Shown here piece by piece: positions 8,584 through 16,453 of a stretch of DNA of 64,000 nucleotides. This DNA comes from Streptomyces sp. F63 (GTDB lineage: Bacteria > Actinomycetota > Actinomycetes > Streptomycetales > Streptomycetaceae): positions 110,187 through 174,186 of the forward strand of contig NZ_JAGPXX010000011.1 of the NCBI RefSeq assembly GCF_018070345.1, written 5' to 3'. The notes below the pieces were generated by a model. That model made no database searches and was not told where the DNA came from. It saw only the letters and a list, made by a program, of their open reading frames with translations. Position 1 is the stretch's first letter; each line of letters opens with the position of its first letter. Position numbers and translations under genes: made by a program.

Positions 8584-10059
8584 GTGACGTCGTTGCACCC
8601 ACCCCGCGCGCGGCGCAGACCCCTGGGCGTGGCAGTGGTGGCCTTCGGGCTGCTCGCCACGTTCCTGGCAGCCGGCCCGGCGGCCGCGACACCGGACCCC
8701 GGTGACGCGCCCGACGGGAAGCGGATGTCGAAGGAACTCGCGGCCGACACCCGCGCGTCCATCAGGAACGGCGACATTCCGGCTGTGGACGAGATCGTCC
8801 ACAGCGAGAACATCAGACACCTCGCGAGTGTCGGCAAGGGCGCTCTCGGGGGCCCGAACACGGATCTGGCGTTCCAGGGCCGCTACGCCTTCGCCGGCAA
8901 CTACGACGGCTTCACCGTCTACGACATCTCCGATCCGAGGTCCCCGAAGACCGTGAGCCAGGTGCTCTGTCCCGGCGGCCAGAACGACGTCTCCGTCTCC
9001 GGCAACCTGCTCTTCCTCTCCACCGACTCCTCGCGCAGCGACGACTCCTGCACCAGCACCTCCCAGCCGGCCAGCGAGAAGTCCTCCTGGGAGGGCATGA
9101 AGATCTTCGACATCAGCGACAAGCGGAACCCCCGCTACGTCGCCGCGGTCGAGACCGCCTGCGGCTCGCACACCCACACGCTGGTGCCCGGGAAGCGCGA
9201 GGTGTACATCTACGTCTCCTCGTACTTCCCCAGCGAGGCCTTCCCGGACTGCCGGCCGCCGCACGACGGCATCTCGGTGATCAAGGTTCCGCGGAAGGCG
9301 CCGGAGCGGTCGGCGGTCGTCGACTTCCCGGTCCTCTTCCCGGACGGCGGCAACTCCGGCTCCGAGGGCAGCAGCTACGAGACCACCGGCTGCCACGACA
9401 TCACGGCCTTCCCGAGGAAGCGGCTGGCCGCCGGGGCCTGCATGGGCGACGGCATCCTGATGGACATCTCGGATCCGGCGCGGCCCCGGGTGATCGACCG
9501 GGTGCGGGACAACACCAACTTCGCGTTCTGGCACTCGGCGACCTTCAGTGAGGACGGCGACAAGGTCGTGTTCACCGACGAACTGGGCGGCGGTGTCGGC
9601 GCGACCTGCAACGCGGCGGTGGGACCCGACCGCGGTGCCAACGGCATCTACGACCTGAAGCGCAGGGGCCACCACCGGGAACTGGTGTTCCGCAGCTACT
9701 TCAAGATCCCGCGCCACCAGGCGGACACCGAGAACTGCGTGGCCCACAACGGCTCGCTGATCCCGGTCAGGGGCCGCGACATCATGGTCCAGGCCTGGTA
9801 CCAGGGCGGTGTCTCGGTCTGGGAGTTCACCGACTCGTCCCGTCCGAAGGAGATCGGCTACTTCGAGCGCGGTCCCCTGTCCGCCGACACCCTGACCCTG
9901 GGCGGCTCCTGGTCCGCCTACTACTACAACGGCCACATCTACTCGAACGACATCGCCAAGGGCTTCGACGTCCTGCGCATCGACGACCGCCGCACGGCGG
10001 GCGCCGCGCGGGTACGGATGTACGAGCTCAACGTGCAGACGCAGCCCGACTACCGCTGA
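8584..10059 (+). CDS. Secreted LVIVD repeat beta-propeller protein
   Basis: 491 residues. The GTG at 8584 is chosen because GGAGG lies six bases upstream; the nearby ATG at 8569 overlaps that site. A signal peptide is clear: Arg-rich start, hydrophobic core VAVVAFGLLATFLAAG, and an Ala-x-Ala site around AGPAAATP. The mature part contains repeated YDISDP / FDISDK / MDISDPARP segments characteristic of LVIVD repeats, which form a seven-bladed propeller. Six or more Cys suggest extracellular disulphides. Function is not known for the family. The 138-bp gap to the divergent DUF305 gene contains TACATGTA at 8514-8521. The last 10 bp overlap the convergent TetR gene. Confidence 0.85.
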   Translation: MTSLHPPRARRRPLGVAVVAFGLLATFLAAGPAAATPDPGDAPDGKRMSKELAADTRASIRNGDIPAVDEIVHSENIRHLASVGKGALGGPNTDLAFQGRYAFAGNYDGFTVYDISDPRSPKTVSQVLCPGGQNDVSVSGNLLFLSTDSSRSDDSCTSTSQPASEKSSWEGMKIFDISDKRNPRYVAAVETACGSHTHTLVPGKREVYIYVSSYFPSEAFPDCRPPHDGISVIKVPRKAPERSAVVDFPVLFPDGGNSGSEGSSYETTGCHDITAFPRKRLAAGACMGDGILMDISDPARPRVIDRVRDNTNFAFWHSATFSEDGDKVVFTDELGGGVGATCNAAVGPDRGANGIYDLKRRGHHRELVFRSYFKIPRHQADTENCVAHNGSLIPVRGRDIMVQAWYQGGVSVWEFTDSSRPKEIGYFERGPLSADTLTLGGSWSAYYYNGHIYSNDIAKGFDVLRIDDRRTAGAARVRMYELNVQTQPDYR

Positions 10060-10688
10060 ACCGCGGCACGCGGAAGCGTCCCCCCGGGCGGCTCCACGCC
10101 CGGCGGGACGCCGAGCTCCCACGGGAGTGCGAAACGCTGGAACAGCTCCGAGCGCAGCACTTCGGGGGGCAGGGGCGCACCGGGCAGCAGAACCGCCACC
10201 ACCGCGCCCATGAGCAGGGCGCGCAGCAGCGGGTAGTCGGAGTCCGGGTGCGCCGATCCGTAACGGACCACGGTGTCGCGGAGCAGGACGGCCAGCCGCT
10301 GCTGCTCCGGGCACTGCACAAAACCCTCGGCGGTGAGGATGCCCGCCATGTGGGTGCGCATCAGGACGGGATGGTCGCGGGCGATGCCGAGGATGGCGTC
10401 GATCGCCCGGGCGAGCCGCTCGTCGCCGTCCTCGGTGCGCGGCTCGCGCTCCAGCGCCGCCTCCAGCGTGCGGTGCATCAGCCGGTGCACGGCTGACTGG
10501 AGCAGCTGCCGCTTGCCGGGGAAGTAGTAGGAGACCAGCCCGCGGGCCGAGCCCGCCCGGTCGGCGATGTCGGCGAGGGTCGTCGCCTCGTAACCGCGTT
10601 CGCCGACCAGCTCGACCGTAGCCTGGAGCAGCCGTTCGCGGGAGCGACGGCGCAACTCTTCATTGACCGATGCGCTGCGCGGGGACAT
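10050..10688 (-). CDS. TetR family regulator
   Basis: 212 residues. The N-terminal TetR helix-turn-helix is complete: RERLLQATVELVGERGYEAT, then LADIADRAGSARGLVSYYF, residues about 18-62. The ligand-binding C-terminal part is unassignable by eye. The ATG at 10688 has AGGAG seven bases upstream. The gene runs towards the LVIVD gene and overlaps its stop by 10 bp. Its own upstream region has a possible -10 and a short inverted repeat, consistent with autoregulation; targets are unknown. Confidence 0.88.
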   Translation of the reverse strand: MSPRSASVNEELRRRSRERLLQATVELVGERGYEATTLADIADRAGSARGLVSYYFPGKRQLLQSAVHRLMHRTLEAALEREPRTEDGDERLARAIDAILGIARDHPVLMRTHMAGILTAEGFVQCPEQQRLAVLLRDTVVRYGSAHPDSDYPLLRALLMGAVVAVLLPGAPLPPEVLRSELFQRFALPWELGVPPGVEPPGGTLPRAAVQR

Positions 10689-10708
10689 GCTGTAACTCCT
10701 GCGTTGAC

Positions 10709-10726
10709 TGGCTCCGGGCCAATATA
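10709..10726 (-). promoter_or_regulatory. Possible TetR autoregulatory promoter/operator
   Basis: On the minus strand TATATT (10726-10721) could be a -10 box, and immediately downstream lies the short inverted repeat TGGC-N5-GCCA (10709-10721), 21 bp before the TetR start codon. No -35 box is recognisable. Confidence 0.3.
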
Positions 10727-10774
10727 CTCAGTGCGATGCCGCCTCTGCCCTGTTCAGAGGCGTTTTCGAGACCG

Positions 10775-10817
10775 CCACCGTTTTCGGGCGACGCGGGGGA
10801 TCGCCCGAAAACGGTGG
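10775..10817 (-). terminator. Strong hairpin downstream of the HAD gene
   Basis: A perfect 17-bp inverted repeat (CCACCGTTTTCGGGCGA at 10775-10791 and its complement at 10801-10817) with a 9-base loop lies 28 bp past the stop of the HAD gene and upstream of the TetR gene. No U-run follows, which is common for actinomycete terminators. A protein-binding role is possible because the stem has an unusual internal TTTT/AAAA block. Confidence 0.65.
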
Positions 10818-10845
10818 TTTCGGACGGCTTTCGGGCCCAGCCCCC

Positions 10846-11541
10846 TCAGCCGAGCCGGGAGAGCACGGGGCGCAGACCTTCGGGGCGTTCGGCCACCGGC
10901 AGGGACTCCACCAGTTCCAGCGCACAGCCCACCGCCGTCGCCCCGCCGTCCGCCCGCGCGCTGTCGCCCACCATCAGCGTCTCCCGGGGTGTCACGTCCA
11001 GTGCCTCGCAGGCGGCCCGGAAGAGCCGCGCGTCGGGCTTGGCCACGCCGTGCTCGTACGACAGGACGTAGGCGTCGACGAAGCCGTCCAGTCCGTACTC
11101 CCGGAAGACCGGGCGGAGATCCCAGCCGATGTTCGACACCACGGCGATCCGCCTGCCGCGCTCGCGCAGCGTTCCGAGTACGCCGGCGGCGTCCGGGTAG
11201 GGAGTCCAGGCGCCCGGCTCCATGTGCCGGTCGTAGAGCGCCTCGTAGGCTTCCGGCCAGGGCAGCGCGGCCTCCCGGGCGAGTCCGGTGAAGAGCTCGC
11301 GGTGGTGTTCGGCCGCGCAGTCCCGCAGCTCCCAGAGGGAGGCCAGATGCCGGGGCATCCCGTGCGGGGACGAGCCGCCCGGCAGCGCGCCCGAGCGGGC
11401 CAGCCGCTCCGCCCAGTGCGTCAGTTCCGGTTCCGGCACCGCGATCCCGAGACGGTCCAGGGTGACCCGCAGCCAGTGCTCCACGGTTTCGATGCGGAAG
11501 AGGGTGCCGGAGAAGTCGAAGAGGACACCGGTGATCGCCAT
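10846..11541 (-). CDS. HAD superfamily hydrolase
   Basis: 231 residues with Rossmann-like HAD core and a helical cap (about residues 16-90). Motif I is DFSGTLF (nucleophile Asp9), motif II lies in VVSNIGW, motif III Lys in HGVAKPDARLF, motif IV in MVGDSARADGGATAVG. The general acid/base position two residues after the nucleophile, usually Asp in phosphatases, is Ser11, so ordinary phosphatase chemistry is uncertain. The substrate is unknown. It lies 18 bp from the PAP2 gene on the same strand and could be co-transcribed with it. Confidence 0.85.
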   Translation of the reverse strand: MAITGVLFDFSGTLFRIETVEHWLRVTLDRLGIAVPEPELTHWAERLARSGALPGGSSPHGMPRHLASLWELRDCAAEHHRELFTGLAREAALPWPEAYEALYDRHMEPGAWTPYPDAAGVLGTLRERGRRIAVVSNIGWDLRPVFREYGLDGFVDAYVLSYEHGVAKPDARLFRAACEALDVTPRETLMVGDSARADGGATAVGCALELVESLPVAERPEGLRPVLSRLG

Positions 11542-11559
11542 GCGGTGATCATTCCCCGG

Positions 11560-12285
11560 TCATCCCCGGCCGTTCAAGGGTTTCCGTACGTTGCGCCTCC
11601 CGTACCAGTGGTGCGCGGCGATGGCACCGGAGGCGACGGCCACCCCCAGCAGCCAGCCGGCCACCACGTCCGACAGCCAGTGGACGCCCAGGTAGACCCG
11701 GGTGAAACCGACCCCGGCGACCGACACCGCCGCCACGGCCGCGGCGGCCCGCATCAGGGCTCCCCGCACGCCCGCGCGATGGGCGAGCCACAGCAGGAGG
11801 ACGCAGACGAAGGCAGCCGTCATCGCGTGCCCCGACGGGAACGCCGCGTAGTGCGCCGAGTCCACCGGATCCCTCCACCGGGGGCGCGGACGGTCGACGA
11901 GCGCCTTGATGCCCTGCTGCAGGACCGAGCCGGCCAGCAGGGTGGCGAGCACCCACAGGGCCGTCGCCCGGTCACCGCCCCTGCGGGACAGCAGCAGGGC
12001 CGGCACGGCGAGCAGCAGGGCCAGCCGCATGGTCCAGGGGTCCCACACCCAGTCGGTGAGCACACGGTTGGCCTGGGTGATGTCGGGGCTGGCCCGCGCC
12101 GACTCGTGCAGGCCGACGGCGACGGTCCGGTCGAGCGCGAGCAGCGGGCCCCACTCCAGAGCGACCAGCACGAGCAGGGCGGCGGCCGCCAGGGCACACA
12201 GGCCCGCAACCCAGAGAAGGCCGGCCGCGCGCCGGGAACGGGGGTCGCCGGCGGTCACGGGGGCGGTGGGGGAGGGCGTCCGCAT
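11560..12285 (-). CDS. PAP2 family membrane phosphatase
   Basis: 241 residues. The three acid-phosphatase motifs are intact: KALVDRPRPR, PSGHAMTAA and RVYLGVHWLSDV. Hydrophobic helices before, between and after these give about six membrane spans. Members dephosphorylate phosphatidate, undecaprenyl pyrophosphate or other lipid phosphates on the outer face of the membrane; which one cannot be told. The ATG at 12285 has AGGA at eight bases; an ATG three codons earlier lacks such a site. The M56 peptidase gene lies 35 bp upstream. Confidence 0.88.
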   Translation of the reverse strand: MRTPSPTAPVTAGDPRSRRAAGLLWVAGLCALAAAALLVLVALEWGPLLALDRTVAVGLHESARASPDITQANRVLTDWVWDPWTMRLALLLAVPALLLSRRGGDRATALWVLATLLAGSVLQQGIKALVDRPRPRWRDPVDSAHYAAFPSGHAMTAAFVCVLLLWLAHRAGVRGALMRAAAAVAAVSVAGVGFTRVYLGVHWLSDVVAGWLLGVAVASGAIAAHHWYGRRNVRKPLNGRG

Positions 12286-12320
12286 GCACTGCATCCTGGC
12301 CGGGGCGGGCTCCGCGGAAA

Positions 12321-13286
12321 CTACCTCAGTGCGCTGAGTCCCGGCACGAAGGCGAGCAGCAGCGGCACCACCGGGACGAGCGCGGCGGCGGCCGTCAGCC
12401 GCAGCCGGCGGCCGGGGCTCAGCCGCGGACGGGCCGACAGCAGCCGGTTCACCCGGTCGGGGACCTGCGCCAGCGGCGTCGGGACGGGTCCGAACACGCC
12501 CCGGTCCTCGTTGAGTTCGACCAGCGCCAGAGCGGTCGTCAGCCGCCCGTGGCGGCGTGAGGCGACGTCATCGGCCGCCAGTTCGACCAGCCGGTGCACC
12601 TCGTCCCGGAAGGAGGCGAAGACCGGCACCCGCGGAAAGCCCGCCGCCAGCGCCCCGGAGCAGTGCAGCAGCCAGTCGTGGTGTGCCCGCGCGTGGCCCT
12701 GTTCGTGGGCCAGGACGGCGTCCAGCCGGCGGCCGCCCAGCCGTCGCAGTGCCGCCGTGGTGATGACGAGCCGCGGTGTCGTGCCCGGCAGCCACCAGGC
12801 ATCCGGGCGGTCGCTCTCCAGGACGAGGAGACGGTCCCCGGGCTCCGGGGCGTTCGGGGGCGCCTCGTCGAGGGAGGGCTCGCCGGGGAGCCGCGGGGAG
12901 CGCGCGAGCAGCTCCGCGCGCCGCTGCCTGCGCTCCGTACGGGCCCTGCGCACCTCGCGGGCGAGCATCACCGCGCTCCACAGCCCGGCGCCGGCCAGCG
13001 CGGCCGCCACCGCCCCGGCCCACGGCCCGTACGCGCCGAAGGCGTAGGCCTCGACCACGCCGTGCGGCGCCGGGGCGAAGACATGGCCGCGCACGAGCTC
13101 CCAGGCGGCGGAGCCGGTGAGCGCCATCGCGAGCACGGCGCACAGCAGCACGGCCGCCACGACGCACTGCCAGACCCAGAGGGCGACCACCGGCTCCCGG
13201 TCCGGCCACTGGGCACGCCGCAGCAGCCGGGGGGCCAGGGCCGCGGTGAGCCCGCCGAGGACGATCAGCGCGAGCGGGAGCATCAT
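12321..13286 (-). CDS. M56 family membrane metallopeptidase (BlaR1/MecR1-like)
   Basis: 321 residues. Three N-terminal membrane spans (about 2-20, 34-58, 85-108), a cytoplasmic Arg/Glu-rich part and the zinc site HEQGH at residues 194-198 followed by a downstream ELAADD block, then a C-terminal span. In BlaR1-type systems the protease inactivates a BlaI/MecI repressor. No BlaI-like gene is adjacent here and there is no extracellular penicillin-binding domain, so the signal and target are unknown. Two consecutive ATG codons begin the gene. Confidence 0.85.
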   Translation of the reverse strand: MMLPLALIVLGGLTAALAPRLLRRAQWPDREPVVALWVWQCVVAAVLLCAVLAMALTGSAAWELVRGHVFAPAPHGVVEAYAFGAYGPWAGAVAAALAGAGLWSAVMLAREVRRARTERRQRRAELLARSPRLPGEPSLDEAPPNAPEPGDRLLVLESDRPDAWWLPGTTPRLVITTAALRRLGGRRLDAVLAHEQGHARAHHDWLLHCSGALAAGFPRVPVFASFRDEVHRLVELAADDVASRRHGRLTTALALVELNEDRGVFGPVPTPLAQVPDRVNRLLSARPRLSPGRRLRLTAAAALVPVVPLLLAFVPGLSALR

Positions 13287-13402
13287 GGCCGCCAGCCTAC
13301 GAGCGCAGGGCATCCGGTGCGTACGGCCCCGGGCGGGGAGTGACGCACACCACGGGCCCGGGTCCGGGCGCGGCGGGTGGAAGGGGCGCCACCGCCCTCC
13401 TC

Positions 13403-14086
13403 TCAGAGCGCCATCAGCATGGCGGCCATGGCCATCGCCATCACCAGCCGGGAGACGGCAAGCGGCTCCGCGGGCCCGGCACCGCCGCGGCCGCTCTCCG
13501 GCGCGCCCCCGCACACCTCCCCGGCGGCCGCACCCGGACCTTCCGGGCCGCCGCCCGCCGGGGCCGCCCCGGGGACGCCGGCCGGGACCGCGCCCCGGAC
13601 CGCCTCCGCACGTGGCGCCAGCCGCAGCCCGCTCCACAGCGCGTAGAGCGCGAAGTACCCCGCGAACACCCCGGTCAGCAGCGGCGGTCCGCCGGGTCCC
13701 TGGGCGGCGGCCGCGTGCCCCGCGTGCCCCGCCGCGTGCGGTGCGGCGGACATGGCGAGCCCCATGTGGACCATCGCGGCGGAGCCCGCCGCGTGGTGGC
13801 CGTGGTGCCACCCGGCACTCCCCCCGCGCACACCGGTCGCGGCCAGGACGAGCGACACCGCACAGGAGAGGCCGAACACCCCGGCGAACGCGGCCGGCAG
13901 CCACTCCCTGCCGCTCACCGCCACGACGGGTACGGCCATCACCGCCATGCCGAGCCCCATCAGCGTCTCGCCCCCCGCCTCCGCGCGCCGTGCGGCCGGA
14001 CCGGCGCGCATCCGCAGCAGGCCGTGGACGGCGCACGCTCCGCAGAGAGCGGTCAGCAGCCAGCCGATGAGCGGTGGTCCGTGCAC
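13403..14086 (-). CDS. DUF5134 family multi-spanning membrane protein
   Basis: 227 residues, with about six predicted membrane segments such as LIGWLLTALCGACAVHGLL, PAAFAGVFGLSCAVSLVLAA, and a C-terminal MAMAMAAMLMAL. His-rich loops (GWHHGHHAAGS and AAPHAAGHAGHAAA) recall copper- or proton-related membrane proteins. The DUF5134 family is actinomycete-specific with no known function. The GTG at 14086 is preceded by GGGGAGGTGCACC. It sits upstream of the M56 gene on the same strand, with about 115 bp between. Confidence 0.7.
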   Translation of the reverse strand: MHGPPLIGWLLTALCGACAVHGLLRMRAGPAARRAEAGGETLMGLGMAVMAVPVVAVSGREWLPAAFAGVFGLSCAVSLVLAATGVRGGSAGWHHGHHAAGSAAMVHMGLAMSAAPHAAGHAGHAAAAQGPGGPPLLTGVFAGYFALYALWSGLRLAPRAEAVRGAVPAGVPGAAPAGGGPEGPGAAAGEVCGGAPESGRGGAGPAEPLAVSRLVMAMAMAAMLMAL

Positions 14087-14304
14087 GGTGCACCTCCCCG
14101 TTGCCGGTACGCCCGGAGGCTGCCCGGCGGCGATGCCGGGCACGGGAGCGCACCAGGGCAGCCACGGGCGCACCGGGGGGCGCGCGGCGCGCGGAGGGGC
14201 GCCGGACGGGAACGCGCACGGGAAGCGGGAAGGCGGTGCGCGGACGGGGCCGGCGGTCTCCGCGCCCGGTCCGCGAGCGCTGTGCCCTGCGCCCGCCGTC
14301 CGCG

Positions 14305-14697
14305 TCAGATGCCCGGCCGGTACCGCATCGGGTGGTCGGCGGGGATCTCGACCACGCAGATCCGCACACCGTCGGGGTCGGCGATCCACATCTCGATCAG
14401 CCCCCAGGGCTCCCTCACCGGCGGCCGCAGGATCTCCACGCCCCGGGCGGACAGTTCCCGGTGGGCCGCGGCGGCGTCCCCGACCTGCAGCCACAATCGC
14501 AGGCCGGGCGCGGGAGGGGTCTCGGAGCGCCCGGAGACCTCCAGGAAGCCGCCGCCGAGGAAGTAGACCGTGCCGCGCTCGGTCCCCGTCCCGAACTCCC
14601 GGTGGACGGCGAGCCCGAGGTCCTCTCCGTAGAAGGCCCGGGACCGGTCGGGGTCGGTGGGACACACCAGGATCCGGCTGCTCAGTACATGCACCAT
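14305..14697 (-). CDS. VOC (glyoxalase/bleomycin-resistance) superfamily protein
   Basis: 130 residues. Two beta-alpha-beta-beta-beta modules are visible: VLSSRILVCPTDPDRSRAFY starts the first, and GLRLWLQVGDAAAAHRELSARGVEIL begins the second, ending with IADPDGVRICVVEI. This is the vicinal-oxygen-chelate fold. Without a substrate clue it could be a lyase, dioxygenase-like or binding protein. The ATG at 14697 was taken because homologous folds start directly at this strand. Confidence 0.82.
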   Translation of the reverse strand: MVHVLSSRILVCPTDPDRSRAFYGEDLGLAVHREFGTGTERGTVYFLGGGFLEVSGRSETPPAPGLRLWLQVGDAAAAHRELSARGVEILRPPVREPWGLIEMWIADPDGVRICVVEIPADHPMRYRPGI

Positions 14698-14798
14698 GCC
14701 GGTGACCCTACGCACCGCCGGGACCGCTGTCGGGGCTTCCGGCGCGCTTGCTAGCCTCGACGGAGCCTGCGGGCCCGTACGAGAGAAGGCGCACGCCC

Positions 14799-15362
14799 AT
14801 GGACCAGCTCACCGGAACCACCGCCCCCCGCCCCGCCGACCGGCTCCTGTTCCGCACGGCGGCCGAGGCGGACGTGCCCGCGCTGGTCGGGCTGGTCGAG
14901 TCCGCGTACCGCGGCGAGGCCAGCCGCGCCGGCTGGACCACCGAGGCCGATCTGCTGGAGGGGCAGCGCACCGACCCGGAGGGGGTCGCGGAGGTGGTGA
15001 CGGGCGCGGACAGCCGGATGCTCGTCGCCGAGCGGGACGGCGCCCTCGTCGCCTGCTGCCAGCTGGAGCGCCGCGGCGACATCGCCTACTTCGGCATGTT
15101 CGCCGTCCGCCCCCTCCTCCAGGGGGAGGGGCTGGGCCGGGTGGTGCTCGCCGAGGCGGAGCGGACCGCGCGGGAGGAGTGGGGAGCGCGGGAGATGCAG
15201 ATGACGGTGATCACGGCCCGGGAGGACCTCATCGCCTGGTACGTGCGGCGCGGGTACCGCCGCACCGGCCGTACCAGCCCCTTCCCGTACGGGGACGAGC
15301 GCTTCGGCATTCCGCGGCGCGACGATCTCCGCTTCGAACTGCTGGTGAAGCCCCTCCGCTGA
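14799..15362 (+). CDS. GNAT family N-acetyltransferase
   Basis: 187 residues. The acetyl-CoA pyrophosphate loop is LLQGEGLGRVVLAEAE (the R/Q-x-x-G-x-G/A motif), preceded by strand IAYFGMFAVRP and followed by MTVITAREDLIAWYVRRGYR, where the Tyr is in the usual catalytic position. The substrate cannot be predicted. The ATG at 14799 follows an AAGG; divergent from the VOC gene by about 100 bp. Confidence 0.88.
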   Translation: MDQLTGTTAPRPADRLLFRTAAEADVPALVGLVESAYRGEASRAGWTTEADLLEGQRTDPEGVAEVVTGADSRMLVAERDGALVACCQLERRGDIAYFGMFAVRPLLQGEGLGRVVLAEAERTAREEWGAREMQMTVITAREDLIAWYVRRGYRRTGRTSPFPYGDERFGIPRRDDLRFELLVKPLR

Positions 15363-15408
15363 GTGCGCCGCGCCCGCGCCCGTGCCGGGGCCGGGGCGGG
15401 CGTCCCGC

Positions 15409-16092
15409 TCAGGCGGTGAACCGGCAGGTCCGCTTGATCTCGGGGAAGTCGGTGGTGCCGCCGTCGAGGCCGAGGGCCCGGGCGAGCCGCAGATGGTCCT
15501 GGGTGTTGACGGTCCAGCCGATGACCCGGAGATCGGCCTCGCGGGCCTTCTCGACGGTCTCCAGGGTCAGCCGGCGGATGTTGAGCACCAGCGTCTTCGC
15601 GCCGACGGCCACCGCCCGGCCGACGACCTCGGGACCGTAGCGGCTGGCGACGAGGGCGGTGCGGACGCCGGGCACCAGTCCGGTGATCTCCAGCAGGGCC
15701 TCGTCGTGGAAGGAGAGCACCTCCACCCGGGCGGCGAGGTCGCGGCGGTTCATCACCTCGGCCAGGGCGCGGGCCGCCGCCACATCCTTGATCTCGGCCT
15801 GCAGGGGGGCGCGGACGGCGTCCAGCACCTCCTCGAAGACGGGGATGCGCTCGCCCTGCCCCGCGTCCAGCTCACGCAGCTCGGCGAGGGTCAGGTCGCC
15901 GATGGGGCCCCTGCCGTCGGTCGTGCGGTCGACCTCGGCGTCGTGCATCACCACCAGGGCGCCGTCCTTGCTGAGGTGCAGGTCCAGCTCGATGACGTCC
16001 ATGCCCGCACGGTCGGCCCGGACGAAGGAGCGCAGGGTGTTCTCCGGTTCGACGCCCATGACTCCGCGGTGTCCGATGGCGAGGAAGGTCAC
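15409..16092 (-). CDS. Glycerophosphodiester phosphodiesterase
   Basis: 227 residues, cytosolic GDPD fold (TIM barrel). Active-site motifs are AIGHRGVMGVEPENT with the HR and EN pairs, IELDLHLSKDG with the metal ligands, and MHDAEVDRTTDG with the catalytic His. It hydrolyses glycerophosphodiesters to glycerol-3-phosphate and an alcohol. There is no signal peptide. The GTG at 16092 has GGAGG five bases upstream. The gene ends tail to tail with the GNAT gene. Confidence 0.9.
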   Translation of the reverse strand: MTFLAIGHRGVMGVEPENTLRSFVRADRAGMDVIELDLHLSKDGALVVMHDAEVDRTTDGRGPIGDLTLAELRELDAGQGERIPVFEEVLDAVRAPLQAEIKDVAAARALAEVMNRRDLAARVEVLSFHDEALLEITGLVPGVRTALVASRYGPEVVGRAVAVGAKTLVLNIRRLTLETVEKAREADLRVIGWTVNTQDHLRLARALGLDGGTTDFPEIKRTCRFTA

Positions 16093-16453
16093 GAGTCCTC
16101 CAATCCGCGGGGACGGGGGTCGCCCCCGGAGAGGGACAGCCACCCACGGCTGCCCCCGTGAACCAGCACGCAGCCTAATGGCAGCGGGCCGGTTCGCACC
16201 GCTGTGCGCCGGAGGTCTCCGCGCTCCTCACCCGTGGGTGTCAGAGACGGTGCGCCGGGCTGACGTCCGGCCGGGTGACCCACGCCTCTCCGGGGACAGG
16301 AGTGAGCGATGTGACCGTGGGTACTGTCCATCACGGGAAAACTTGCGGCCATGTCACAGATCGACCGAACGTCTTCCGGTGTCCCCGGTTGAGCTGCAGA
16401 TTCTTTAGTGGGTACCGTAGCGGAGCGAAATTATCTCTGGTTGAGGGGTAGCT
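16093..16453. other. 361-bp divergent intergenic region
   Basis: No protein gene is seen. The right part is less GC-rich than its surroundings and carries a promoter-like pair in front of the DUF6421 operon (see 16389-16418). The left part holds the GDPD upstream region without a recognisable consensus promoter. Confidence 0.6.
16389..16418 (+). promoter_or_regulatory. Putative promoter of the DUF6421 operon
   Basis: TTGAGC at 16389-16394 and TACCGT at 16413-16418 are separated by 18 bp, in the usual orientation and 35 bp before the ATG at 16454, whose own ribosome site is GAGGGG. This is a plausible housekeeping-sigma promoter, not proven. Confidence 0.45.

Noticed and set aside
12321..13286. 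A beta-lactam sensor BlaR1 role for the M56 protein
   Set aside because: No penicillin-binding sensor domain and no BlaI/MecI repressor gene beside it.
13286..14369. Upstream extension of the M56 peptidase into the DUF5134 region
   Set aside because: The frame would overlap the DUF5134 gene and lacks membrane or protease features; a double ATG at 13286 begins the hydrophobic helix.
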